DNA from: CALDTK01 sp965215115
GTDB lineage: Bacteria > Bacteroidota > Bacteroidia > Chitinophagales > Saprospiraceae
NCBI GenBank assembly: GCA_965215115.1
Contig: OZ244050.1
Span: forward strand, 2,914,001-2,978,000
DNA length: 64,000 nt
Direction of reading: 5' to 3'
Shown here: piece after piece, positions 52,947-60,549 of the stretch
Position numbering within the stretch: position 1 is the first letter of the stretch
Layout of the letters: the number at the start of each line of letters is the position of its first letter
Made by a program: the position numbers and the translations under genes
Notes under the pieces: model-generated
What the model was told of the DNA's origin: nothing
What the model saw: the letters and a program-made list of their open reading frames with translations, nothing else
The model's database searches: none

Positions 52947-55004
52947 ATGTCCGCCGTCACCCCCACCGCCACCGAAGCCTCGCCGACGCTCCCTACCACC
53001 CTCCCCCCCACCCCCCTCCACTTCACCCGCGCCGGCTTCTCCGACGCGCAACTCCTCTCCTTCTATCGCCACCTCCTCACCCCTCGCCTCATCGAGGAAA
53101 AAATGCTTTCGCTCCTGCGCCAGGGCAAGGTGTCAAAGTGGTTCTCGGGCATCGGGCAGGAGGCGATCTCGGTGGGGTGCGCGCTTGCGCTAAAACCCGA
53201 CGAGACCATCTTCACGATGCACCGAAATCTCGGGGTCTTCACCGCGCGCGAGGTGCCCTTCGGCAAACTCTACGCGCAGTGGCAGGGCAAGGCCACGGGC
53301 TACACGAAGGGGCGCGACCGGAGCTTTCACTTCGGCGCGCCAGCGCATCACATCGTGGGGATGATCTCGCACCTCGGTCCACAGTTGTCGCTGGCGGCGG
53401 GCGTGGGACTGGCGCACCGGCTCCGCGGCGAGGGCAAGGTCTCGCTCGCGTTCACCGGCGACGGCGCCACGAGCCAGGGGGAGTTCCACGAGGCGCTCAA
53501 CCTCGCGGCGGTCTGGGGGCTGCCGGCCATCTTCGTCATCGAGAACAACGGCTACGGGCTGTCGACGCCGACCTCGGAGCAGTACGCCTGCGAGAGCCTC
53601 ATCGACCGCGCCGTCGGCTACGGGATGGAGGGCGTGAGTATCGACGGCAACAACATCCTCGAGGTCTACGGCACCATCGATCGCCTCGCGACCTCGATGC
53701 GTAAGTCCCCGCGGCCGGTCCTGGTCGAGTGTCGCACCTTCCGGATGCGCGGCCACGAGGAGGCCTCCGGCGTGAAGTACGTTCCGCAGGAGCTGCTCGA
53801 CGCCTGGGCCGCGCGCGATCCGCTGGACAATTACGGGGCGTGGCTGCGGGACGAGGATCTGCTCAGCGAAGAGGCCGAGGCGCAGATGCGCAGGGAGATT
53901 AAACAAATGATCCTGGCGGGCCTGGCGGAAGGCGACGCGGCCGAGGAGCCGAGTTCGGACCTGGACACGGAGTTGGGCGACGTCTATGCGACAGTGCCAA
54001 AATCCGCACTACCGACGCTAGCCGAAGTCGGTGGCGAGCGCGAGGAACTGCGTTTCGTGGACGCCGTTTCGCGGGGTTTGGCGCAGGCCATGGAGCAGCA
54101 CCCGGGCCTCGTGCTCATGGGCCAGGACATCGGCGCGTACGGGGGCGTCTTCAAGGTGACCGATGGGTTTGTAGCGCGTTTTGGCGAAAGCCGCGTCCGC
54201 AATACGCCCCTGTGCGAGAGTGGGGTAGTGGGGGCGGCGCTCGGCTACCACATGGCGTCGGGGGCGCCGGCGATGGTCGAGATGCAGTTCGCCGACTTCG
54301 CGACCTGCGGCTTCAACCAGATCGTCAACAACCTCGCGAAGCTGCACTACCGCTGGGGCCAGACGGCCAACGTCGTGATCCGGATGCCGACCGGCGGGGG
54401 GATGAGTGCCGGGCCCTTTCACTCGCAGTCGAATGAGGCCTGGTTTGCGCACGTCCCGGGCCTGCGCGTCGTGTACCCGAGCACGCCCGCGGATGCGAAA
54501 GGCCTGCTGCTGGAGGCTTTTGCAGACCCAAATCCCGTCATGTACTTCGAGCACAAGGGCCTGTACCGCAGTGCCACCGGCGAGGTGCCGACGGAGGCTT
54601 ACCGCGTGCCGTTTGGGGAGGCGCGCATCGCGCGGGAGGGGACTGCGGCTAGCATCATCACGTATGGGCTTGGCGTGCGCTGGGCGGAGGCGGCTGTCGC
54701 CAAAACCAGCCACGACGTGGAGATTGTCGATCTGCGGACGCTGGTGCCGCTCGACATCGAGACGGTATTAGCGTCGGTGCGCAAAACCGGTAGGGCCTTG
54801 ATCGTCCACGAGGACAACCTCTTCGGCGGCATCGGGGCGGAGTTAGCGGCACAGATCACGGAACAGGCCTTCCGCGACCTGGATGCGCCCGTGATGCGGG
54901 TCGGCGGCGAGGAAACGCCGATCCCGTTTGCGGCGAGCCTGGAAGCGGGGTATATGGGGAGCGCGCGGATAGAGGATGCCCTGGAGCGGCTGGTGGGGTA
55001 CTAG
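52947..55004 (+). CDS. 2-oxoacid dehydrogenase E1, alpha-beta fusion
   Basis: 685 residues joining E1 alpha (about 35-350) and E1 beta (about 370-685). Alpha part: thiamine diphosphate motif GDGATSQGEFHEALN..ENN and FRMRGHEEASG. Beta part: GQDIGAYGGVFKVTDG, ESGVVGAALGYHMA, EMQFADFATCGFNQI, HEDNLFGGIGAEL. Such fusions are typical of Bacteroidota and decarboxylate branched-chain 2-oxoacids (pyruvate is less likely), passing the acyl group to E2. E2 and E3 are not nearby. The first 30 residues are Thr/Pro-rich. Dispersed words at 53182, 54178 (FGES) and 54692 (AVAKT). Confidence 0.9.
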   Translation: MSAVTPTATEASPTLPTTLPPTPLHFTRAGFSDAQLLSFYRHLLTPRLIEEKMLSLLRQGKVSKWFSGIGQEAISVGCALALKPDETIFTMHRNLGVFTAREVPFGKLYAQWQGKATGYTKGRDRSFHFGAPAHHIVGMISHLGPQLSLAAGVGLAHRLRGEGKVSLAFTGDGATSQGEFHEALNLAAVWGLPAIFVIENNGYGLSTPTSEQYACESLIDRAVGYGMEGVSIDGNNILEVYGTIDRLATSMRKSPRPVLVECRTFRMRGHEEASGVKYVPQELLDAWAARDPLDNYGAWLRDEDLLSEEAEAQMRREIKQMILAGLAEGDAAEEPSSDLDTELGDVYATVPKSALPTLAEVGGEREELRFVDAVSRGLAQAMEQHPGLVLMGQDIGAYGGVFKVTDGFVARFGESRVRNTPLCESGVVGAALGYHMASGAPAMVEMQFADFATCGFNQIVNNLAKLHYRWGQTANVVIRMPTGGGMSAGPFHSQSNEAWFAHVPGLRVVYPSTPADAKGLLLEAFADPNPVMYFEHKGLYRSATGEVPTEAYRVPFGEARIAREGTAASIITYGLGVRWAEAAVAKTSHDVEIVDLRTLVPLDIETVLASVRKTGRALIVHEDNLFGGIGAELAAQITEQAFRDLDAPVMRVGGEETPIPFAASLEAGYMGSARIEDALERLVGY

Positions 55005-55108
55005 CGCCGTTTTTCACGCAAAGGCGCAAAAAGGAACGCGAAGCGCGCAAAGCCCGGCGGCCTGGCGAGCCTAGCAGGCAGCCGTAAGTACCAAACGCAG
55101 GCCCGAGG

Positions 55109-55417
55109 TCACGAAGGGTCGAGCTCGATCTTGATCGTCGACTTCATGCCGAGTGCCCGGAAGACGCGCTCGATGGTGGAGAGGCGGGCGTCGCGGACGT
55201 TGTTCTCGAGCTTGGAGATCTGAGCCTTGCCGACGCCGAGGCGTTCGCCGAGTTGAGCTTGGCTAAGGCCCTGTGAAGTACGGGCCTGCTTTATCGCCTC
55301 GCCGACGAGAGCGAGTTCGACGCCGGCGTCGAAGGCGTCGCGCTTGGGTGTACCGGGGAGGCCGTAGACGCGGTCGAGTCGCTGGTCTAAAGTAATGATG
55401 TTGGTTGGACGTGGCAT
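55109..55417 (-). CDS. HTH antitoxin, HigA/XRE type
   Basis: 102 residues. The XRE helix-turn-helix is complete: IKQARTSQGLSQAQLGERLGVGKAQISKLENN. It follows the toxin-like gene by four bases, in toxin-first order as in higBA pairs. It should neutralise the toxin and repress the shared promoter. ATG 55417 is chosen; the longer frame overlaps the toxin gene. Confidence 0.8.
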   Translation of the reverse strand: MPRPTNIITLDQRLDRVYGLPGTPKRDAFDAGVELALVGEAIKQARTSQGLSQAQLGERLGVGKAQISKLENNVRDARLSTIERVFRALGMKSTIKIELDPS

Positions 55418-55421
55418 GGAT

Positions 55422-55766
55422 TTACGCGAAGTACTCGTCACGCCTTCGGAGGGCGATCGCGATCTCCTTCTTCGGCGTCTTTTGAGTGGTTTTGGTGATC
55501 GCATGGCAGCATACCATGCGAGTGTCTCGGGGGTTGGTTTTGTCGTAAAAACAGAATATGCGAATAGCTACGCCGTCACAGGTGCGGCGAAATTCATAGA
55601 GCGTCGTGCCCTGCAATTTCGCTAGGCTTTCGCTGTCTGGGGGAATATCGAGTCGCTCGGCAATCTTCATTTGTTGATCAAGTGCTAGAACGCATTTTTC
55701 TGATAAGTCATTTAAAAAATCATCAACTTCGGTCAATAGGTCAACCGTAAAACGTTTCTTATTCAT
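55422..55766 (-). CDS. RelE/HigB-type toxin
   Basis: 114 residues. LYEFRRTCDGVAIRIFCFYD followed by VCCHAITKTTQKTPKKEI is the usual RelE/HigB core (E-R-..-RI.Y....-..L..F.KKT.KTP..EI). It probably cleaves mRNA at the ribosome. Composition is clearly less GC-rich than the surroundings, which fits recent arrival. Start MNKKRF at 55766; two more codons upstream also begin with ATG. Confidence 0.8.
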   Translation of the reverse strand: MNKKRFTVDLLTEVDDFLNDLSEKCVLALDQQMKIAERLDIPPDSESLAKLQGTTLYEFRRTCDGVAIRIFCFYDKTNPRDTRMVCCHAITKTTQKTPKKEIAIALRRRDEYFA

Positions 55767-56064
55767 AAGCATAAAGTTGGGCTAACTCGTGTGCATTGCG
55801 CGGCGCTCGCTATCGGCAGAGACGGGAAGCATACTACAAAGGTAGCCAGGTTTCCTTAACCGGCAACTGGGCTCTGCAATTTTACCCACCCAATCATCGC
55901 CACCACGACCCCATGCTCACACCTCGGCCCTACACCCTGCACCTCACCCGCGGGCGCCTCAAAGTCTCGCGCGTGGCGATCGACCACTGCGCAAAGCCCC
56001 ATCCGCCAGAGCGGAACCCATGTGGCCAAGGAGTAAATGGCAGGCTTGCGACGCCAACGCACCC

Positions 56065-56079
56065 GGCTTTCGCCAAAAC
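56065..56079 (+). repeat. Dispersed word GGCTTTCGCCAAAAC (intergenic copy)
   Basis: Exact copy about 80 bases ahead of the DUF5606 promoter word. Confidence 0.9.
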
Positions 56080-56156
56080 TTTTAACCCCCCGCGCCGCAG
56101 CTCATTGGCTTGCCGACGCGGGCTCCCGTCCCGGCAAATCGCCGCGGGCCAACCCC

Positions 56157-56164
56157 TACCTTCG
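56157..56164 (+). promoter_or_regulatory. Promoter-like word TACCTTCG
   Basis: Five bases ahead of the ATG at 56170; GC-rich form of the TAnnTTTG element. Confidence 0.4.
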
Positions 56165-56169
56165 CCCCC

Positions 56170-56772
56170 ATGAATCTCCAAAAGCTCCTCTCCGTCTCCG
56201 GCAAGCCCGGCCTCTACCGCATGATCGCCAACAAGCCCTCCGGGCTCATCGTCGAGGGGCTCGCCGACGGCAAGCGCGAATTCATCTCCTCGCGGCAGCA
56301 CCAGTTCACGCCCCTGGAGTCGATCGCGATCTTCACCGATGACGGAGACTCGGTCCCGATCCGCACGGTGATAGAGAAGATGTACGAGCAGCGCGACGAC
56401 ACGCCCCTGCCCGACCCGAAGGCCGACAAGGTCGTCTACCGCGAGTACCTCCTCGACATCCTCCCGAACCACGACCAGGAGCGGGTCTACGTCTCGGACA
56501 TCCAGAAGCTCACGAAGTGGTACCGCCTCCTCGACGAGACCGGCGCCCTCACCGCCGAGGACCCGGCCGCCGACGAAGCCGAGGCCACCGACCCTGAAGC
56601 CGGAAGCGAAGGCGCTGAGGCCGAGGTGAAGGAGGTCGCCCCGAAGGCGAAGAAGTCGGGCGGCGGGAAGGCCGGCATTAAGCCCGGCGCGACCGGCGGC
56701 GGGATGCGCGGCAAGCAGTCGAAGGTGGGTGTGAGCAAGGCCGGCGGGCAGCGTAAGATGGGGGGCGGGTGA
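56170..56772 (+). CDS. DUF5606 family protein
   Basis: 200 residues. The N-terminal 130 match the Bacteroidota DUF5606 family (LLSVSGKPGLYRMIANKPSGLIVE, FTPLESIAIFTDDGDSVPI, DIQKLTKWYRLL). The C-terminal 70 are Ala/Glu then Gly/Lys-rich and basic, ending GGQRKMGGG, which suggests nucleic-acid contact but is not proof. Its stop TGA overlaps the ATG of the next gene (TGATG), so the transposase-like protein is probably translationally coupled. Confidence 0.85.
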   Translation: MNLQKLLSVSGKPGLYRMIANKPSGLIVEGLADGKREFISSRQHQFTPLESIAIFTDDGDSVPIRTVIEKMYEQRDDTPLPDPKADKVVYREYLLDILPNHDQERVYVSDIQKLTKWYRLLDETGALTAEDPAADEAEATDPEAGSEGAEAEVKEVAPKAKKSGGGKAGIKPGATGGGMRGKQSKVGVSKAGGQRKMGGG

Positions 56773-57455
56773 TGTCCGACTCCTTCACGCGCCGCAATCT
56801 GCCACACTGGTACGAGCAGGGTCTGTCCTGCTTCGTGACCTACGCGGTGGCGGGGGCCTTGCCCGCGTCGGTGCGGACGCTCTACGAGGACACGAAGCGC
56901 GCGTACCGCGAGAAGGTCAATCGTGCCGTGCTCAACGACGAGGACCTAGTACTGGTCTGGGACCGGGTCATCCTCCGGCTCGAGACTTTCCTCGAGAAGC
57001 ACGCTGGGCGCGATACGTACCTACTATCCGATCCGGCGTTCTCGGCGATCGTGCTGGAGAGCCTGCTGTTCTTACATCGACGGGGGGAGTTGCGACTCTT
57101 GGCCGTTTGCGTGATGTCGAATCATGTCCACGTCGTCGCGGACAGATGGACTTCTGCGCCGAGCACGATGATGGGGCGGCACAAGAGTTTTAGCGCAAGC
57201 TCGATCAATAAGCTCCGGAAAATGACCGGCCGCATTTTTCAGGACGAGTGCTGGGATCACTTGCCGCGGACACTGAGTAGCGTGTTGGACAAAGCGAACT
57301 ACACCGTGCTGAATGCAGTGACGGCCGGGATGGTGGAGCGCGTCATGGACCACCCGGGGACGTGGTTTAATCGGGAGGTGTTCGAGCTGATCGACGAGCG
57401 GCTGGTGCTGCGGGCGGACTGTGTGGACGTGCCGCGGGGGTTGTGGGACCGGTAG
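56772..57455 (+). CDS. RAYT-type (REP-associated) Y1 transposase
   Basis: 227 residues. The HUH motif is visible as VMSNHVHVV, and the C-terminal catalytic Tyr in KANYTVLNAVTAGMVE, where the family has Y...NPV.AGLV. It lacks transposon ends of its own but is followed at once by four REP-type hairpins with GTAG feet, the known DNA partner of such enzymes, which cut and join single strands at REP hairpins. It is a single-copy gene here and coupled to DUF5606. A dispersed word variant at 57188 is read as SFSAS. Confidence 0.8.
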   Translation: MSDSFTRRNLPHWYEQGLSCFVTYAVAGALPASVRTLYEDTKRAYREKVNRAVLNDEDLVLVWDRVILRLETFLEKHAGRDTYLLSDPAFSAIVLESLLFLHRRGELRLLAVCVMSNHVHVVADRWTSAPSTMMGRHKSFSASSINKLRKMTGRIFQDECWDHLPRTLSSVLDKANYTVLNAVTAGMVERVMDHPGTWFNREVFELIDERLVLRADCVDVPRGLWDR

Positions 57456-57546
57456 CTCGAACCTCCGGTTCGAGTTATCTCAGCCTTGAACCGGAGGTTC
57501 GAGCTACCGCGTCTCGAACCGGAGGTTCGAGCTGCCACGGTTCGAG
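57452..57546. repeat. REP hairpins beside the RAYT gene, head to head
   Basis: One forward unit (GTAG then CTCGAACC-TCC-GGTTCGAG, 57452-57474) is followed by two inverted units (GAACCGGAGGTTCGAG then CTAC or CTGC) and a final half unit CGGTTCGAGCTAC. The TAG of the forward GTAG foot is the RAYT stop codon. The same hairpin occurs at 11.3 kb. The region lies between converging genes. Confidence 0.9.
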
Positions 57547-58914
57547 CTACCGCGACACCATCACCACGCTCGGGAACACCACCAAGCTCTCCACGTCCCC
57601 TCCCCCAACCGCGCTCACGCCAAAAAAGTAGTTGTCCACCACCAGCCCTTCCGCTGTGTGCTCGGTCACGTCCCCGCCCGGCACCCACAGGTACCGCTCC
57701 CACTGGGGATCGGTCGTGAGGCGGTAGTACACCTTGTAGCCAATCGCCCCCGGCACCGTGGTCCACTTCAGTCGCGCGGCCGGCTCTACCGTACCGCCGA
57801 TCTCGACGGGTCCGGGTGCCGCCGGCGCCATCGCCAGCGCGGCCAGCGTCGTGGCATTCGCGGCCGTCAGGCGCGCGGCGTACCCGAAGTTGACGTGCTC
57901 GATCACGTCTCCGTACGCCACGCCGTCCTCCACGCGGATGTCCTGGTGCTGCTGGGTGTAGTTCTCGTGCGCCTCCATGATGCGCACCCCTGCGAAGCCC
58001 TCGTCGTTGAACGGCCGGTGGTGGCCGCCGCGCCCGAAGCGATCGAGCCGGTAGACCATCATCGGCCGGAGGTCGTGCAGGTAGTCCGTCGTGATCGTGT
58101 GGATGTAGCGCGCCAACTGCCGGCTCGGCCCGTCCACCTCGCCGCCGTAGAACCGTCGCCACGTCTGCGTCCGCAGGTCGGGCTCCGGGAAGTTCGGCTC
58201 GGAGAAGATGCGGAACTCGCGACTGTCCGTGATACCGTCCACGCCGGTGATGTTGCCGATCATGTCGTTGTTGAGCACCCCGACGATGTTCCAGCCCGCG
58301 GCCTTCGCCCTCTCGGCCATCGCGCGCCCGCCAAAAAGTCCCTGTTCCTCGCCGCTGAGGCCCGCCAGCAATATCGAACCATCGAATTTGTACTTGCTAA
58401 GCACCCGCGCCGCCTCCAACACGCCCGCCATGCCGCTCGCGTTGTCGTTGGCGCCCGGCGAGTCCGACGTGCGATCCATCGGGTCGGACACGCGCGAGTC
58501 GATGTCGCCCGACATGATGACGTAGTCGTTCGGGCGCTTCGTCCCTCGCAGAACGGCGTACACGTTGACGATGTCGGTCGGGCGGTCGATGCGGCGGTTG
58601 CCGGCCGAGTCGAAGACCGTGTGCTGGACGTACACCTCCAAGCAGCCGCCGCAATCCCTCGAGATCCGCCGGAACTCTCCCTCGATCCAGCGCCGCGCCG
58701 CGCCGATGCCGCGGGTCTGGGAGACGGTGTCCGAGAGCGTGTGCCGCGTCCCGAACCCAACCAGTCTGCGGACATCGGCTTCGATCCGCGCCGCATCAGG
58801 TGCGTCGGCGATGGCCATCAAACGCGCGTTGCGCTGGGCCTGTAGACCGCCGGCGAGTTTTGGCGAAAGCCCTCCGGCCAAGACCAAAAGCGCGCAAATA
58901 AATATTTTGTACAT
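57547..58914 (-). CDS. M28 peptidase with C-terminal fibronectin-III-like domain
   Basis: 455 residues with signal peptide. M28 metal-site features: SGDIDSR, APGANDNASGMAGVLEAARVL (Asp bridging metals), SGEEQGLFGG (catalytic Glu and ligand), and the late HENYTQQHQD (His). The usual first His (GHYDS) is Asp here (GDIDS). From about residue 360 a fibronectin-III-like domain follows (ARLKWTTVPGAIGYKVYYR). Likely a secreted aminopeptidase. ATG 58914 leads directly into the signal; TACATTAG lies five bases ahead. The exact dispersed word at 58857 falls in the signal peptide (LSPKL). Confidence 0.85.
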   Translation of the reverse strand: MYKIFICALLVLAGGLSPKLAGGLQAQRNARLMAIADAPDAARIEADVRRLVGFGTRHTLSDTVSQTRGIGAARRWIEGEFRRISRDCGGCLEVYVQHTVFDSAGNRRIDRPTDIVNVYAVLRGTKRPNDYVIMSGDIDSRVSDPMDRTSDSPGANDNASGMAGVLEAARVLSKYKFDGSILLAGLSGEEQGLFGGRAMAERAKAAGWNIVGVLNNDMIGNITGVDGITDSREFRIFSEPNFPEPDLRTQTWRRFYGGEVDGPSRQLARYIHTITTDYLHDLRPMMVYRLDRFGRGGHHRPFNDEGFAGVRIMEAHENYTQQHQDIRVEDGVAYGDVIEHVNFGYAARLTAANATTLAALAMAPAAPGPVEIGGTVEPAARLKWTTVPGAIGYKVYYRLTTDPQWERYLWVPGGDVTEHTAEGLVVDNYFFGVSAVGGGDVESLVVFPSVVMVSR

Positions 58915-58972
58915 GGCCGCTAATGTATGGCAAGCGTAAACCGTCGTCAACACTGCGATAACAGGCTAGGCA

Positions 58973-58980
58973 TAGGTTTG
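58973..58980 (+). promoter_or_regulatory. Promoter -7 word TAGGTTTG
   Basis: Perfect TAnnTTTG seven bases ahead of the ATG at 58988. Confidence 0.5.
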
Positions 58981-58987
58981 CGCTCAG

Positions 58988-59692
58988 ATGGCAATAGCCC
59001 CACCCGATAAACCTGATGTCGACATCGTCGTGGTCGCCGCGCGTGAGGCCAATCCCCTCGATGCCCTCGCGCTGCTGCGTTACCTACAGTCCGTGACGCC
59101 CGAGATCGTCGTCATGATCGGCTCGGCGTGGGTGCGGCACTTTACGAACGTCGACACCTTCAAGGACGCGCTGCTGGCCGATCGCCTCGAGCAGTTGAGC
59201 CGCTGCGGCGCCAAGTTGTACCTCGTCGACCCGCGTCGGCGCACCGACGGCCACATCGCCCTGCCGCGGGGGCACCGCATCGAGGTCCGCAGTGACCTGC
59301 AGTTGCGCGTCGACGGCCACTGGGTGCTGTTCGGCGCGCACGACTACCTCCTGCGGCCGTTCACGCGTCTGCGCAACTGGACGAGGGCCTGGTTCGCGGG
59401 CGTGCGCCAGCAGCCGGCCGTCGATACCGATGGGGCTTTCGCCAAAACCGTCTTGGCCGTGGCCGAGGACCGGCGCGTCGGGACGGTGGTACTCGACTTG
59501 CCGCAGTGCCTGTCGCGCCGCATCGAGGCGGGTGATCAGCGCCACCTCACCCTCGTGAGTCCGGGGTACTGGTCGGACGGGCAGCAGTTGCTGGAGTATC
59601 GCTGCGGGCAGTGGACCCCGACGCGTGCGCAGGCGCAGGCGGTGTCCGTGGGGCAACATCCGACGGCGGCGCAGCCGAAAGGTGCGCGGTAA
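58988..59692 (+). CDS. Catalytically dead LpxH-like phosphoesterase homologue
   Basis: 234 residues. The whole chain follows the order of Bacteroidota UDP-2,3-diacylglucosamine-hydrolase-like phosphoesterases (DIVVVxxxx...LLRYLQSVTPEIVVMIG, GAKLYLV, DLQLRVDGHWVLFGAHDYL, VSPGYWSDG..LLEYRCGQW). Yet every metal motif is changed: SDxHLG reads AAREAN, NGD reads IGS, GNHD reads DPRR, HGD reads GAH, GHxH reads DLPQ. It is therefore likely a binding or regulatory paralogue. It has a good promoter word and an intact frame, so it is not decaying. The exact dispersed word at 59434 encodes AFAKT in a loop. Confidence 0.7.
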   Translation: MAIAPPDKPDVDIVVVAAREANPLDALALLRYLQSVTPEIVVMIGSAWVRHFTNVDTFKDALLADRLEQLSRCGAKLYLVDPRRRTDGHIALPRGHRIEVRSDLQLRVDGHWVLFGAHDYLLRPFTRLRNWTRAWFAGVRQQPAVDTDGAFAKTVLAVAEDRRVGTVVLDLPQCLSRRIEAGDQRHLTLVSPGYWSDGQQLLEYRCGQWTPTRAQAQAVSVGQHPTAAQPKGAR

Positions 59693-59715
59693 GGGCGCTG
59701 CGGCGGGCTGGGCGA

Positions 59716-59730
59716 GGCTTTCGCCAAAAC
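59716..59730 (+). repeat. Dispersed word GGCTTTCGCCAAAAC (intergenic copy)
   Basis: Exact copy 23 bases behind the stop of the LpxH-like gene. Confidence 0.9.
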
Positions 59731-59784
59731 GACGGACGGCCGCGTAGGTAATGGTCCGGGGCGTCGGACCGACGATCCCGGACA

Positions 59785-60013
59785 TAAAAAAGCGAGCAAA
59801 ACTCGGCCCTTACCCCCCAGCGGAACCGGTTTCACTCGCTTAATAAGCCGCGTGGCGACTTACTTTTTGCCGCGCGGCCGGGGTGGCCACGTGGACGATG
59901 TCGTTTTTCTGCCGCCGCGACGTGGGCGACGGGAGAAAAAGTGATTGAGCTTCCGATCCAAACCCTACCCCCCGATAGTCGGATCTTTCACTCAATCTAG
60001 GTCTCGAGAGACC
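59785..60013. ncRNA. Cluster of hairpins, possible structured RNA
   Basis: Four consecutive stems without a coding frame: AAGCGAG/CTCGCTT (59790-59841), GCCGCGTGGC/GCCGCGCGGC (59847-59878), TTTTTCT/AGAAAAA (59904-59940) and GATTGAG/CTCAATC (59943-59997), then GGTCTC-GA-GAGACC (60000-60013). The sequence differs from the hairpin repeats elsewhere and is less GC-rich. It could be an untranslated regulatory RNA, but I match it to no known RNA family; strand is undecided. Confidence 0.25.
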
Positions 60014-60177
60014 TTGCTTTTAGGCGCTTTCTACTTGCTTGGGGAGAGCGCGATTCTTCGTTTGACTGTGAGTAACTTGGTTCGAAAACCGTGCCATTCG
60101 GGTTAGGAAGCGGCAGTTTCTCGTCGCTCGGCTCGTTCGCCGGAACATGGGGGGTAAGGCAATTTTGGGGCCAAGAT

Positions 60178-60393
60178 GGGCGGCCGGGGGGCTGGGTGGG
60201 CGATCTATGTGGGCGGCCTGCGGCTTAGATGGGCGCTCGCTTCGCTTGCTAGATGGGCGGCCGGTGGCCTAGATGGGCTTTGCGTTCGGCCCATCATACG
60301 TACGTACGTACGTACGGCGCGTTGGTCCAGCCCAATTAGGCGCAGCCGCCCATCTAGCGCAGCGCCCCACTAGCGCAGCGCCCATCTAGTAAG
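60178..60393. repeat. Hairpin repeat array, TAGATGGGCG family (copy 3)
   Basis: The left arm has TAGATGGGCGCTCGCTTCGC, TAGATGGGCGGCCGGTGGCC and TAGATGGGCTTTGCGTTCGG; the right arm (60337-60393) has the inverted CGCCCATCTAGCGCAGCG units. Between them is a five-fold TACG microsatellite (about 60297-60316). Same family as at 8.7 and 45.5 kb. The region lies ahead of htpG. Confidence 0.8.
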
Positions 60394-60460
60394 CAAAGCG
60401 AACGCCCTTCCCCCCCGTCATCTCGTCAGCTTCCGCGCTTCCCTACTGCCGCCGCCCAGG

Positions 60461-60475
60461 GTTTTGGCGAAAGCA
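60461..60475 (-). repeat. Dispersed word, one mismatch (intergenic copy)
   Basis: GTTTTGGCGAAAGCA on the plus strand, 75 bases ahead of the htpG start. Confidence 0.85.
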
Positions 60476-60549
60476 GCCCGCCACCCTGGCAGCTTTCCCC
60501 CGCTGGACTGGACTTTGATGCCCCTCTTGCCTTACCAAAACCATCACCT

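Larger units (their letters stand above)
55767..56169. other. Intergenic region without a supported gene
   Basis: About 400 bases between the toxin gene and the DUF5606 gene. It contains an exact dispersed word (56065-56079) and the promoter word at 56157. A frame exists through it but has no recognisable product. Confidence 0.5.

Noticed and set aside
60060..60110. Possible tRNA T-arm (TTGGTTCGAAAACCG)
   Set aside because: No matching acceptor or anticodon arms within tRNA distance.
60297..60316. TACG microsatellite as an origin or recombination site
   Set aside because: A simple five-fold tetranucleotide inside a hairpin array; no DnaA boxes or other origin marks.
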